Assembly (NCBI GenBank): GCA_951812645.1
Contig: CATOSM010000001.1
Span: 971,560-1,035,559, forward strand
Length of the DNA stretch: 64,000 nt
Reading direction: 5' to 3'
Source of the DNA: an uncultured Candidatus Nitrosopumilus sp.
Lineage (GTDB): Archaea; Thermoproteota; Nitrososphaeria; Nitrososphaerales; Nitrosopumilaceae
Positions 1-7,255 of this stretch are shown here, piece by piece. The position numbers were made by a program, and so were the translations under genes. Each line of letters begins with the position of its first letter. Positions within the stretch are counted from its first letter, which is position 1. The notes beneath the pieces were generated by a model, which made no database searches, was not told the origin of the DNA, and saw only the letters and a program-made list of their open reading frames with translations.

Positions 1-675
1 CTCCATCATACGTTCTTTCATGCGTTCTTCGATAAAGTCTGCTCTGTCTGATTCATACATAGTACAGTAACTGTTTGCTCTGGCTACCATTTCATCGGTT
101 TTGTCATGCTCTTCAGCAGCTGCACTTTTTTCATCTTCAGACATTTCACACCATGAAGCTAGTTTTCCTCTAGAGTCTTCATCAACATCGTCATGATATT
201 CACGTTTGGTGTGATCTTTGATGTATTCTCTAATTGGTTCCCTATCTTCATCTGTGATGTTTAATCTGATAAAGTCTTTGAGTTTACTATCTCTTGCATA
301 GTCAGACAAATCACAATAGTTTGCTAATCTGTCTGCAAATTGTGCAAGTCTTGGATGGTGCTCAAAGAATTCACGGGTCTCTTCGTTAGAAATGTCACAG
401 AAATGTGCTAGTCTTTCATCAAGATTGTAGTCTCTACCATCTCTGGCATAATCCACATCACCGTCTGATTCTTCATCAGTTGCATCGTCAACTCCTTCTT
501 CCATTTCAGATTCAATTTCTTCGACTTCCTCTTCAATCTCCATTTCAAGATCTTCGATTTCGTCTTCAATTGAGGCATCATCCACACCATCAGTTTGTGC
601 ATATGCAGAACCTGCAGTTACACCAAACACCATGATTAGTGATAAAACAACGCTTAGAAGTTGTGTACTTTTCAT
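1..675 (-). CDS. Acidic secreted protein, 3' end outside the window
   Basis: The reading frame is open from an ATG at 675 to the window edge, about 225 codons, so the C-terminus is missing. The first 25 residues form a signal peptide (MKSTQLLSVVLSLIMVFGVT followed by AGSAYA), implying export. A long Glu/Asp-rich stretch follows at about residues 30-65, then repeated short helices with paired cysteines (HFCDIS, NYCDLS, SWCEMS, SYCTMY) spaced about 35-45 residues apart. This suggests a repeated Cys-containing helical unit. I do not recognise a named family; acidic secreted proteins like this are common in marine thaumarchaea. The start is supported by the signal peptide directly after it. Confidence 0.75.
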   Translation of the reverse strand, partial: MKSTQLLSVVLSLIMVFGVTAGSAYAQTDGVDDASIEDEIEDLEMEIEEEVEEIESEMEEGVDDATDEESDGDVDYARDGRDYNLDERLAHFCDISNEETREFFEHHPRLAQFADRLANYCDLSDYARDSKLKDFIRLNITDEDREPIREYIKDHTKREYHDDVDEDSRGKLASWCEMSEDEKSAAAEEHDKTDEMVARANSYCTMYESDRADFIEERMKERMME

Positions 676-812
676 TGTGATTTTTCAAAGTTTTTGAATA
701 TAAAGGCTATCGGTACAAAGCTCAGTATCTTTTATTACAAATGAGATAATTTTTGACAATTTCACGCCTAGATAATGATAAAAAATGAAAGACTAGTTCA
801 ATGAACTATCTA

Positions 813-1028
813 TCATGGTTTGAAAGGATTCTTTTGTAGGAGATCCCACTTTTTGTGATACCACCTCCCATTTTTGAAAATAGCATGTGTAGAAATACTA
901 AAGACATTGTATTTTTGTAGAAGTTCGCTGTTTTCATCAACGTTGATCTTGACAAAATCTACTTTGCCGTCATACTCATTTGAGTGCTCCTCGATAACAG
1001 GGGATACAGACCTACATGGACCACGCAC
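813..1028 (-). pseudogene. Degenerate thioredoxin remnant
   Basis: The 71 codons align by eye with the intact thioredoxin at 24184-24510: GPCR near the N-terminus, then VDFVKINVDENSELLQKYNV against VKFVKVNVDEANELASKYNV. The first active-site Cys is gone (RGPC instead of CGPC), the Trp before it is gone, and the cis-Pro motif SIPT has become SIST. Upstream codons in frame no longer encode the first beta-alpha unit. A redox function is therefore unlikely. It probably arose by duplication of a thioredoxin gene followed by decay. Confidence 0.7.
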
Positions 1029-1037
1029 AAAGCTGGA

Positions 1038-1234
1038 ATGGCTGCAATGTTTGAAGTCAAAAAAGATAGGATAAAATCAAGATTAGAAAAATCATTTGGA
1101 CCAACACTAGACAGGGTGCAGATGCAATAGTTGTTGCAATATCAAAGAAAATCAAAAAAGCAGTCCAAAGTTCAAAATCAGAACAAGATCTACGTAACAA
1201 GTTGTATTCAATCTTAACTGAAGCGGAAGACTAG
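1038..1234 (+). pseudogene. Small helical protein gene broken by one frameshift
   Basis: From ATG 1038 the frame reads MAAMFEVKKDRIKSRLEKSF and on to GPTLDR, then hits TAG at about 1126. Shifting frame just after GPTLDR restores an open frame, ADAIVVAISKKIKKAVQSSK through LRNKLYSILTEAED, ending at TAG 1232-1234. The joined product would be about 65 residues, charged and helical. I do not recognise the family. The 5' end overlaps, on the opposite strand, the 5' side of the thioredoxin remnant. Confidence 0.55.
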
Positions 1235-1301
1235 GATTTTTTTAGTCCAGTTTTTTTTATTTTTTCAAATAGATAAATACAGAGATGAAGCCCAAATATC
1301 T

Positions 1302-1913
1302 GTGGATACTTTTGATGCAATCAAAGAACGTCGTTCTGTAAAACACTGCGATGCAAATCACAGATTTACCGATGATCAAATTAATCAATTAATGTCATTG
1401 GCAGTTTTGTCACCAACTTCATTTAACATGCAAAACTGGAGATTTGTTTTGGTAAAAGATTCTGAAATTAGAAAACAAATTCGTGCTGCAGCGTGGGACC
1501 AAGGTCAAGTTACTGATGCATCATTGCTTTTGGTAGTTTGTGCAGATTTGAAAGCATGGGAAAATGATCCAGCACAATACTGGGTTAATGCTCCAAAAGA
1601 ATCTCAAGACTTTTTGGTGCCAGCAATGGGACCGTTTTACGAAGGCAAAGACGAATTACAAAGAGATGAGGCAATGCGTTCTTGTGGGATTGCAGCTCAA
1701 ACAGTCATGCTTGCAGCAAAATCAATGGGTTATGATTCTAATCCAATGATAGGTTTTGATCCTAAAAAAGTTGCAGAGATAATCAGGCTTCCAAAAGAGC
1801 ATATAATCACGATGCTAATTGCAGTAGGAAAGCGAACAAAGCCTGCAATGCCTAGAGGGGGGCAGTTACCACTTGACAAAGTTGTTTTTAGGGATAGGTT
1901 TCCACAAGAATAA
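1302..1913 (+). CDS. Nitroreductase-family flavoprotein
   Basis: 203 residues, the usual length for an FMN-dependent nitroreductase-fold oxidoreductase. The N-terminus has the family signature: AIKERRSVKHC for phosphate binding of FMN, and LAVLSPTSFNMQNWRFVLV, the conserved SPT/S-NxQ-W-F segment. GIAAQTVMLAAKSMGYDSNP around residue 130 is the typical second signature. These enzymes reduce nitro groups, quinones or flavins with NAD(P)H; the natural substrate cannot be read from sequence. Start is GTG at 1302. The stop lies only a few bases before the next gene, so co-transcription is likely. Confidence 0.88.
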   Translation: MDTFDAIKERRSVKHCDANHRFTDDQINQLMSLAVLSPTSFNMQNWRFVLVKDSEIRKQIRAAAWDQGQVTDASLLLVVCADLKAWENDPAQYWVNAPKESQDFLVPAMGPFYEGKDELQRDEAMRSCGIAAQTVMLAAKSMGYDSNPMIGFDPKKVAEIIRLPKEHIITMLIAVGKRTKPAMPRGGQLPLDKVVFRDRFPQE

Positions 1914-1922
1914 TGATTGCGA

Positions 1923-2579
1923 ATGAAATCAATTGAATCCCTAAACAAAAAGATTGCAAGATGCAAGAAATGTCCCAGACTATATGTGTATATCAAAGAT
2001 GTTGCAAAAAACAAGGTAAGACGATTCCAAGACCAAAAATATTATGGCAAGCCACTTTCAGGATTTGGTGATGTCAAAGCAGAGTTACTGATTGTTGGAT
2101 TGGCACCTGCTGCACATGGCGGAACAAGGACAGGAAGAATGTTTACAGGGGATTCATCGGGGGACTGGTTAGCAAAAGTGATGCACAGGCATGGATTTGC
2201 ATCTATTCCAACTAGTCAAAGTGTGGATGACGGACTAGCCTTAAAAAATGCGTACATTACTGCAGCAGTAAGATGTGCGCCGCCACAAAACAAGCCAACT
2301 CGCGAAGAGATGGACACCTGTTTTGATTACTTGCGCCAAGAGAAAGAAATTCTAAAAAATATCACAGTGATTTTATGTCTTGGGAAAATTGGATACGATG
2401 CTGCATGCAAGATATACAATGTAAAACCAGAAAAGTTTGGACATAACAAGTTATTCTCGTATGACGGATTCAAAATTTTGACATCATACCATCCATCAAA
2501 ACAAAATACTCAGACAGGCAGGCTAACGTGGAGCCAATGGTCTGCAGTATTTGCAAAAGCAAAAAAATTAACAAGATAG
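1923..2579 (+). CDS. Uracil-DNA glycosylase, family 5 (UDGb type)
   Basis: About 218 residues. Motif A is GLAPAAHGGTRTGRMFTGDS, which in family 5 (UDGb) replaces the catalytic Asp/Asn with Ala, and motif B is the HPSKQN segment near residue 185. Four cysteines at the N-terminal side and middle (KKCPRL, RCAPP) fit the iron-sulfur cluster ligands of family 4/5 enzymes. The protein removes uracil and other deaminated bases from DNA in base excision repair. ATG 1923 is taken as the start; an in-frame TTG at 1917 would add two residues. It lies nine bases after the nitroreductase stop. Confidence 0.85.
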   Translation: MKSIESLNKKIARCKKCPRLYVYIKDVAKNKVRRFQDQKYYGKPLSGFGDVKAELLIVGLAPAAHGGTRTGRMFTGDSSGDWLAKVMHRHGFASIPTSQSVDDGLALKNAYITAAVRCAPPQNKPTREEMDTCFDYLRQEKEILKNITVILCLGKIGYDAACKIYNVKPEKFGHNKLFSYDGFKILTSYHPSKQNTQTGRLTWSQWSAVFAKAKKLTR

Positions 2580-2679
2580 AAGACAGAAGTTTTCTGCGTG
2601 TATCCTTTACTATGCCAAGCAGGTAGGCATTGACATGTAACACGACGAAAGGACGTAAACATCCCAACGTTCTGTCTTC
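2579..2679 (+). ncRNA. Candidate structured RNA
   Basis: An uninterrupted 10-bp stem closes the region: GAAGACAGAA at 2579-2588 with TTCTGTCTTC at 2670-2679. Inside are CCTTT 2604-2608 pairing AAAGG 2648-2652, and ATGCC 2612-2616 pairing GGCAT 2626-2630. Nested pairing of this quality over 101 bases is unlikely by chance. No known family is recognised. The strand is assumed from the preceding gene. It could also be a processed 3' UTR structure of the glycosylase mRNA, since the first base is the last base of its stop codon. Confidence 0.45.
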
Positions 2680-2813
2680 AGTCATCATACGCACTATTGA
2701 ATAATAAGGTAGATCCTAGAAACAATGTAAATTTGTCAAGTTTTTGAGTATTTATCAAATAAATATTAAGAACTAACTTGGAATTCTTTATATTTCGTTT
2801 TTGCATAATATAG

Positions 2814-2952
2814 ATGACGAGGTCTATCAGACCTGCTGAAATTCAAAGAGACGACTTTGAGGAAGTGGGCAGATAAAAAGGAAGACATGAAAAGGGTAGA
2901 AGTATCCAAAATTCGATTTGTCTTCCAGAAAACCTCGTTTCCTATTTCGTAA
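2814..2952 (+). pseudogene. Possible small gene with an early frameshift
   Basis: ATG 2814 begins MTRSIRP and ends at a TAA after about 20 codons. A different frame from about 2822 stays open to TAA 2950-2952 and reads LSDLLKFKETTLRKWADKKE through VEVSKIRFVFQKTSFPIS, which looks protein-like (amphipathic and charged). A one-base change near codon 3 would join ATG to that frame, giving about 45 residues. Support is only the look of the reading frame; it may not be a gene. Confidence 0.25.
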
Positions 2953-2995
2953 CAAAATACAAAGCAATAAAATAATTTTAAAAATAATCTAGAGC

Positions 2996-3787
2996 ATGCA
3001 ATTGAAAATTGGTTGTACCGGATGGAGTTATCAAGGATGGTCTGGAACATTTTATCCTAAAAATCTAAAAAGTTCAGAATGGCTAAAATACTATTCCCAG
3101 CTTTTTGAGATAACAGAGATCAATTCAACATTTTACAAAATTCCTGCACAGGAGCTAGTAAGACGATGGAATGCAGATACTCCAAGACATTTTAGATTTA
3201 CAGCAAAGTTTCCATCAGTGATTACACATGAAAAAAGATTGGACAGGGTAAATTCGGAGGTTTTTTCATTTTTAGCATCGCTTAGTCCAATTCATGAAAA
3301 AATTTCAGCCCTAATACTACAACTACCACCATCATTGTCATTTGAAGAGGCAAAACCAAGATTAGAGCAGCTGTTTGAATTACTGCCAGAAGATTTTGTA
3401 TATCCTATTGAAGGAAGGCATGAATCGTGGTTTTCAGATGAGGCAACATCATATCTCAGACAAAACAGGATTTGTCTTGTCTGGAATGACGTGCAAGGAG
3501 TGGATAATCCAATGCCAATTACGGCAGACTGTCTATACGTTAGATTGATTGGAGACCGTTCCATTCCAGATTCGGAATTTGGCAAAGTTTCTAAAAATAA
3601 AGGGAAATCCATCACAAGTTGGGCGCAAAGACTCCAAGAATCCAAGGATATTCCATTAGCAATGGTGATGGCAAACAACCACTATGAAGGGTTTGGGCCA
3701 CATACTGCAAATTCTTTGAGAATGCAGCTTGGAATGAAAGACTTGATCTGGGATGCAAAAAAACAAAAGACACTGGGAAGTTTTTAG
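2996..3787 (+). CDS. DUF72 (YecE-like) protein
   Basis: 263 residues with the DUF72 signatures: GCTGWSYQGWSGTFYPK at the N-terminus, EINSTFYKIP near residue 40, FRFTAKFPSVITHEKRL, LILQLPPS, PIEGRHESWF and a C-terminal MANNHYEGFGPHTANSLRMQ. The family adopts a TIM-barrel fold and is widespread, but its biochemical role is not settled. The ATG start leaves a normal N-terminus. It is transcribed alone, between a structured intergenic region and a convergent DedA gene. Confidence 0.85.
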   Translation: MQLKIGCTGWSYQGWSGTFYPKNLKSSEWLKYYSQLFEITEINSTFYKIPAQELVRRWNADTPRHFRFTAKFPSVITHEKRLDRVNSEVFSFLASLSPIHEKISALILQLPPSLSFEEAKPRLEQLFELLPEDFVYPIEGRHESWFSDEATSYLRQNRICLVWNDVQGVDNPMPITADCLYVRLIGDRSIPDSEFGKVSKNKGKSITSWAQRLQESKDIPLAMVMANNHYEGFGPHTANSLRMQLGMKDLIWDAKKQKTLGSF

Positions 3788-3795
3788 AAACAGAA

Positions 3796-3870
3796 ATTCT
3801 TCAATTGCCAGGGGAGTGTTGAAGAATCCCTGCGAACGTCCAAAACAAAAGGACGCCATACAGTACAGTG
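3796..3870 (+). terminator. Intergenic region with two competing hairpins, possible terminator
   Basis: ATTCTTCAA (3796-3804) pairs perfectly with TTGAAGAAT (3819-3827). CAGGG (3809-3813) can pair with CCCTG (3828-3832), which excludes the first stem. CGTCC (3837-3841) pairs with GGACG (3851-3855), and T-rich DNA follows before 3883. It lies between the convergent DUF72 and DedA genes, so a bidirectional terminator is the simplest reading. Confidence 0.35.
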
Positions 3871-3882
3871 TGTTTTTAATAT

Positions 3883-4431
3883 TTAAGGCAATGATGGTGT
3901 TACGCTAGCGGTAAGACCAATTGTCTCACCAAAATAATATCCAGCTAAAATTGTTGCAGAGGCCCAAACAGTCGAACCTGCAAAAGTGTAAAGAACAAAC
4001 TTTGGAATCTTCATTTTCAGCAACCCAGCAGGAACGGAGATCATTTCCCTCATTACTGGAATCATTCTTCCCAAGAATACTGCCTTATCACCATATTTTT
4101 CAAACCAAACTTCAACCCGTTCTAATTTTTTCTCATCAACTTTGACATATTTCAAATAACGAAGCAGAACTACACGTCCAAGCTTTAGTGCGATTAGATA
4201 AAGTGCAGATGTTCCAATTGTTGCACCTGTTGCACCAAGAAGGATCATTGGAATTAAACCAAATATCGTAATTCCTTGTTGAGAAGCTAGAAACCCCGCA
4301 GTTGGAAATACGGCAAGTGTAGGAATTGGAGGGACTATAGTTTCAAGCAAGGCTGCTAAAAAAATTCCCTCATAAAGATGACCGCCTAGAAAATCGGCAA
4401 TCCAAACCAAGAGAGAGTCAAAAGGTTCCAT
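3883..4431 (-). CDS. DedA family membrane protein
   Basis: 182 residues with the DedA/VTT layout: two re-entrant hydrophobic segments at about 20-70, the FLGRMIPVMREMISVPAGLL signature (F/G-R-x-x-P-x-x-R) near residue 120, and a last hydrophobic helix. Family members are lipid scramblase or transporter-like membrane proteins needed for envelope homeostasis; the substrate here is unknown. The C-terminus ends soon after the last helix, slightly short for the family. The ATG lies about 125 bases from the divergent secreted gene, so promoters for both must fit in that gap. Confidence 0.85.
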   Translation of the reverse strand: MEPFDSLLVWIADFLGGHLYEGIFLAALLETIVPPIPTLAVFPTAGFLASQQGITIFGLIPMILLGATGATIGTSALYLIALKLGRVVLLRYLKYVKVDEKKLERVEVWFEKYGDKAVFLGRMIPVMREMISVPAGLLKMKIPKFVLYTFAGSTVWASATILAGYYFGETIGLTASVTPSLP

Positions 4432-4557
4432 TTGCTTCTGACACTGAAATCTTACTAAATTATCTTACGAGTTATCACAGCAGGCATATTTTGTGCCTAA
4501 AGATCGGGGTCTAAAGTGGGCAAATGCCTAAGGTGACTTTTTGAAATTCCTTGTTTA

Positions 4558-5263
4558 GTGAAAATAAAAAAGACGGGAATTTTTGCAATGACTGGACTAG
4601 TGAAAATACCAGCGGTAGGAGTTGTAGGAATTCCAGAGCCTAATGCTGCAAAGCCGCAGATGCGTGAGGCAACTGCAACCAATATTGCCCCAGGCCAGCC
4701 AATAACTCCTCCATTGTTAGTTACACATTCCAAAGATGCCATCTTGTTTACTGTCGGAGAGAAAGCTTCTGATGAGCTTCAACAATTAGCAGAGAATCAA
4801 AATGCCAGTCTCCTAATTGAAAAACTAGAAGGCAAATCTGGCGTTATGGATATTGTCAAAGGTTCAGTTGGACACCTAGTCCCTGCAAATGATCCAGTAA
4901 ATACGGATTTGCAATATTCTGAGACCCTTACAGTTTCAGCCGATGGAGAAAATAGACATCTCTCATTTGCAAGCATGCCGGTTTGTACAAATCACAGAAT
5001 TGCTGGAATTGATTCGGTAAAGATTCCATTCTACAAGGAAAAAACAACCCATGCCAAAGCATATGACGTTAGAACTTGAGATGAATACTGAAGATTTTGC
5101 AGACTTGGTTCCTCCATGTGCTGCTGAATCCGGAGTAAGTTCTAGCGACAAAGGAAAGGGAGCTGCCAATCCAGCAATTGCTGAAGATGGAATAATCATT
5201 CCACATCCAGGAATCTTCGGAGGTGATGATTTATCAGAGCTCATGGATGGGATGGCCCAGTAG
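4558..5263 (+). pseudogene. Spondin-domain secreted protein, frameshifted
   Basis: The first frame (GTG 4558 to TGA 5077-5079) carries Spondin_N hallmarks: NIAPGQPITPPLLVTHSKDA, FTVGEKASDELQQLAE, LSFASMPVCTNHRIAGID and KAYDVRT. The expected continuation (usually yDaGTExN) appears one frame over as EMNTEDFADLVPP through IIIPHPGIFGGDDLSELMDG, ending at 5263. Removing one T in the run at about 5075-5078 (AACTTGAG) fuses the two into one protein of about 235 residues. The N-terminus looks like a damaged signal peptide. The protein would be exported; spondin domains are extracellular. It is either a real pseudogene or a base error. Confidence 0.7.
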
Positions 5264-5327
5264 TTAAAATCGACATTGTACGAATGAAATAACCCTTCCA
5301 ACATCACAGTTTGGATTTTTTTATTTT

Positions 5328-6278
5328 TTATGGTTTTAAAAATACTTTTAGAGTATCAGGTTTCTTTGCATGCTCAATTGCCTCAGAATATTTTTCCAGT
5401 GGAAACGTAGAATCAATCATGGAATCAACTGAAACAATGCCAGTAGATAGTGCGTCTATTGCGGGTTTGAACAGCCCACAGCGGGAGCCAACCAAAGTAA
5501 TTTCATTGACTACGGTAGGAGTCAAATCAAGGTTTTCCCGTGATGCAATGGTAGATTTTAGAATTACAGTTCCTCTGGGTTTGATTAATTTCATAGTATC
5601 TGCAAAACCAGAATTGCTTCCGGTGGCTTCAACTACCAGATCAAAGGATTGTTCATCAGAGGGTTCAATGCCAACCTTGATTTTTACTCCAGTGTTTACC
5701 AAACTTTCAAGCTTACTTGAGTGTCTGCCAAAACAAGTAAGGTTAGGACACGTTAATTTTAAAACTCTGACAATTAGTTGGGCCAGTCTTCCATCACCCA
5801 CTACTGCCACACTCCATTTGGGTTCTAATGATATCTGTTCCTTAATTTCAAATGCTGCGGCAAGAGGTTCAACAAATACTGCTTGCTCATCAGTTATGCC
5901 ATCAGGAATTACATGCAGATTTTTCTCAGGCAATGAGAGATATTCTGCAAAGGCACCATCTCTTTTCAAAATTCCAAGGACTGTTCTGTTTGGACAATGC
6001 CTGTCCATTCCTTTTTGACAAGAATCACAGACTCCACATCCGGCATTAATTTCACCTACAACTCTTTTTCCAATCAGTTCGGGATTATCAGATTTCTCTA
6101 CGGTTCCAACAAACTCATGGCCCAAGACTCCGTCATATGCCATGTATCCAGCCAAAATTTCCAAGTCAGTTCCACAAATCCCAGCCAGATTTACACGGAC
6201 TAGTACTTCACCAGGATTTGGATCAGGATAATTGTTATCAAAAGTCATAACTTTGCCATCAAAGCAGGCTGCCTTCAT
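5328..6278 (-). CDS. Zinc-dependent alcohol dehydrogenase-like (MDR) enzyme
   Basis: 316 residues. The catalytic zinc region is AGICGTDLEIL with GHEFVGTV; the structural zinc site is CGVCDSCQKGMDRHC at about residues 83-97; the Rossmann segment is VAVVGDGRLAQLIVRVL. It is a medium-chain dehydrogenase that oxidises or reduces an alcohol or polyol with NAD(P). The nucleotide loop is GDGRLA rather than the common GxGxxG, which is a mild variation. The substrate is unknown. It ends before the spondin-domain pseudogene and starts opposite the glyoxalase-fold pseudogene. Confidence 0.87.
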   Translation of the reverse strand: MKAACFDGKVMTFDNNYPDPNPGEVLVRVNLAGICGTDLEILAGYMAYDGVLGHEFVGTVEKSDNPELIGKRVVGEINAGCGVCDSCQKGMDRHCPNRTVLGILKRDGAFAEYLSLPEKNLHVIPDGITDEQAVFVEPLAAAFEIKEQISLEPKWSVAVVGDGRLAQLIVRVLKLTCPNLTCFGRHSSKLESLVNTGVKIKVGIEPSDEQSFDLVVEATGSNSGFADTMKLIKPRGTVILKSTIASRENLDLTPTVVNEITLVGSRCGLFKPAIDALSTGIVSVDSMIDSTFPLEKYSEAIEHAKKPDTLKVFLKP

Positions 6279-6361
6279 AACGATATCGTCATTTTATTCC
6301 AATTTTAAAATAGTGAAATTCAAAAGATCGGTTTTAAATAATTTAATTAAATAAACACCGC

Positions 6362-6733
6362 ATGCCAGGAATTTCACATTTTGATATTCCAGTAGACAAT
6401 CCTGAAAGAGCACAAAAATTTTAGTGATGTATCTGATTGGAAACTTGAAAAATGGGACGGACCCGTGGATTATTTGATGGCAAAAACTGGAACAGAACAA
6501 CCAGGAATTGATGGAGGAATGTCAAAAAGAATGCCAGGACAGATGGGAATGGCTAATACAATTAGTGTCTCGTCAGCAGATGAATTTGCAAAAAAGATTA
6601 CGGAGGACACTTGCTCATACCAAAGATGCCAATTCTAAAAATAGGATGGTTTGCACAATGCACCGATACTGAAGGAAATATGTTTGGAATATTTGAAGAC
6701 GATAACACGGCCGGGCAGAACCATCTAAATTAA
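6362..6733 (+). pseudogene. VOC (glyoxalase/bleomycin-resistance fold) protein, two frameshifts
   Basis: Three consecutive frames give one recognisable protein: MPGISHFDIPVDNPERAQKF at 6362, then FSDVSDWKLEKWDGPVDYLM and ANTISVSSADEFAKKI in the next frame, then GGHLLIPKMPILKIGWFAQC followed by TDTEGNMFGIFEDD to TAA 6731-6733. The order HFDIPV, GPVDYLM, TDTEGNMFGIFED is typical of VOC superfamily proteins. The breaks fall in the AAAAATTTTAG segment near 6415 and near 6600. The original product was about 123 residues. Confidence 0.75.
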
Positions 6734-6759
6734 TAATCAGACACATCACAAAAGTACAA

Positions 6760-7176
6760 TTGAGTTACAAGTTTCTAGACCATGCAACTGATGCAATAAT
6801 TGAAGTTAATGCAAAAGACATCAAAGAAGCATTTGCAGTTGCTGCAGATGCAGAAATCAACCTAACATTAGATCAAGACAAAGTAGAAGATAAAGGACAG
6901 AAAGAATTCACAGCACATGGAAAGGATTTGCATTATCTCTTGTTTAGTTGGTTAGAAGAGATACCGTTTGTTCTAATTACAGAAGGTTTTGCAATTAGAA
7001 AAATAGAATTCAGTATTGAAAAAAATCATGAATATGAAATCAACGCGATTGCATATGGAGAACCATTAGATGTAGTCAAACACAATTTCAAAGTAGAAAT
7101 CAAAGCCCCAACGTTTTATGATATGGAAATCAGAGAAGATAACGGAGTGTACATGCGATTCTTACTTGATTTGTAA
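6760..7176 (+). CDS. Archease, tRNA-ligase activating protein
   Basis: 138 residues, standard length. It starts SYKFLDHATDAIIEVNAKDI, with the conserved HATDA aspartate. It continues through LLFSWLEEIPFVL and ends with PTFYDMEIREDNGVYMRFLL, where the C-terminal metal-binding acidic residues sit. Archease speeds guanylylation of RtcB, the RNA-splicing ligase that joins tRNA exons. The start is TTG at 6760, with no leader room for a longer start. It is monocistronic here. Confidence 0.92.
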   Translation: MSYKFLDHATDAIIEVNAKDIKEAFAVAADAEINLTLDQDKVEDKGQKEFTAHGKDLHYLLFSWLEEIPFVLITEGFAIRKIEFSIEKNHEYEINAIAYGEPLDVVKHNFKVEIKAPTFYDMEIREDNGVYMRFLLDL

Positions 7177-7255
7177 AGTTTGTGAACAATTCTTTGCAAT
7201 TCCCTAGAAGAAATTATACGTATTTTTTAAAAGACCTGGTTGTAAAACGACCAGT

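Noticed and set aside
813-1028. A functional thioredoxin-like redox protein
   Set aside because: The first active-site Cys, the preceding Trp and the cis-Pro are all lost.
5311-6018. 235-codon plus-strand frame
   Set aside because: It is the antisense of the zinc alcohol dehydrogenase, which has clear motifs.
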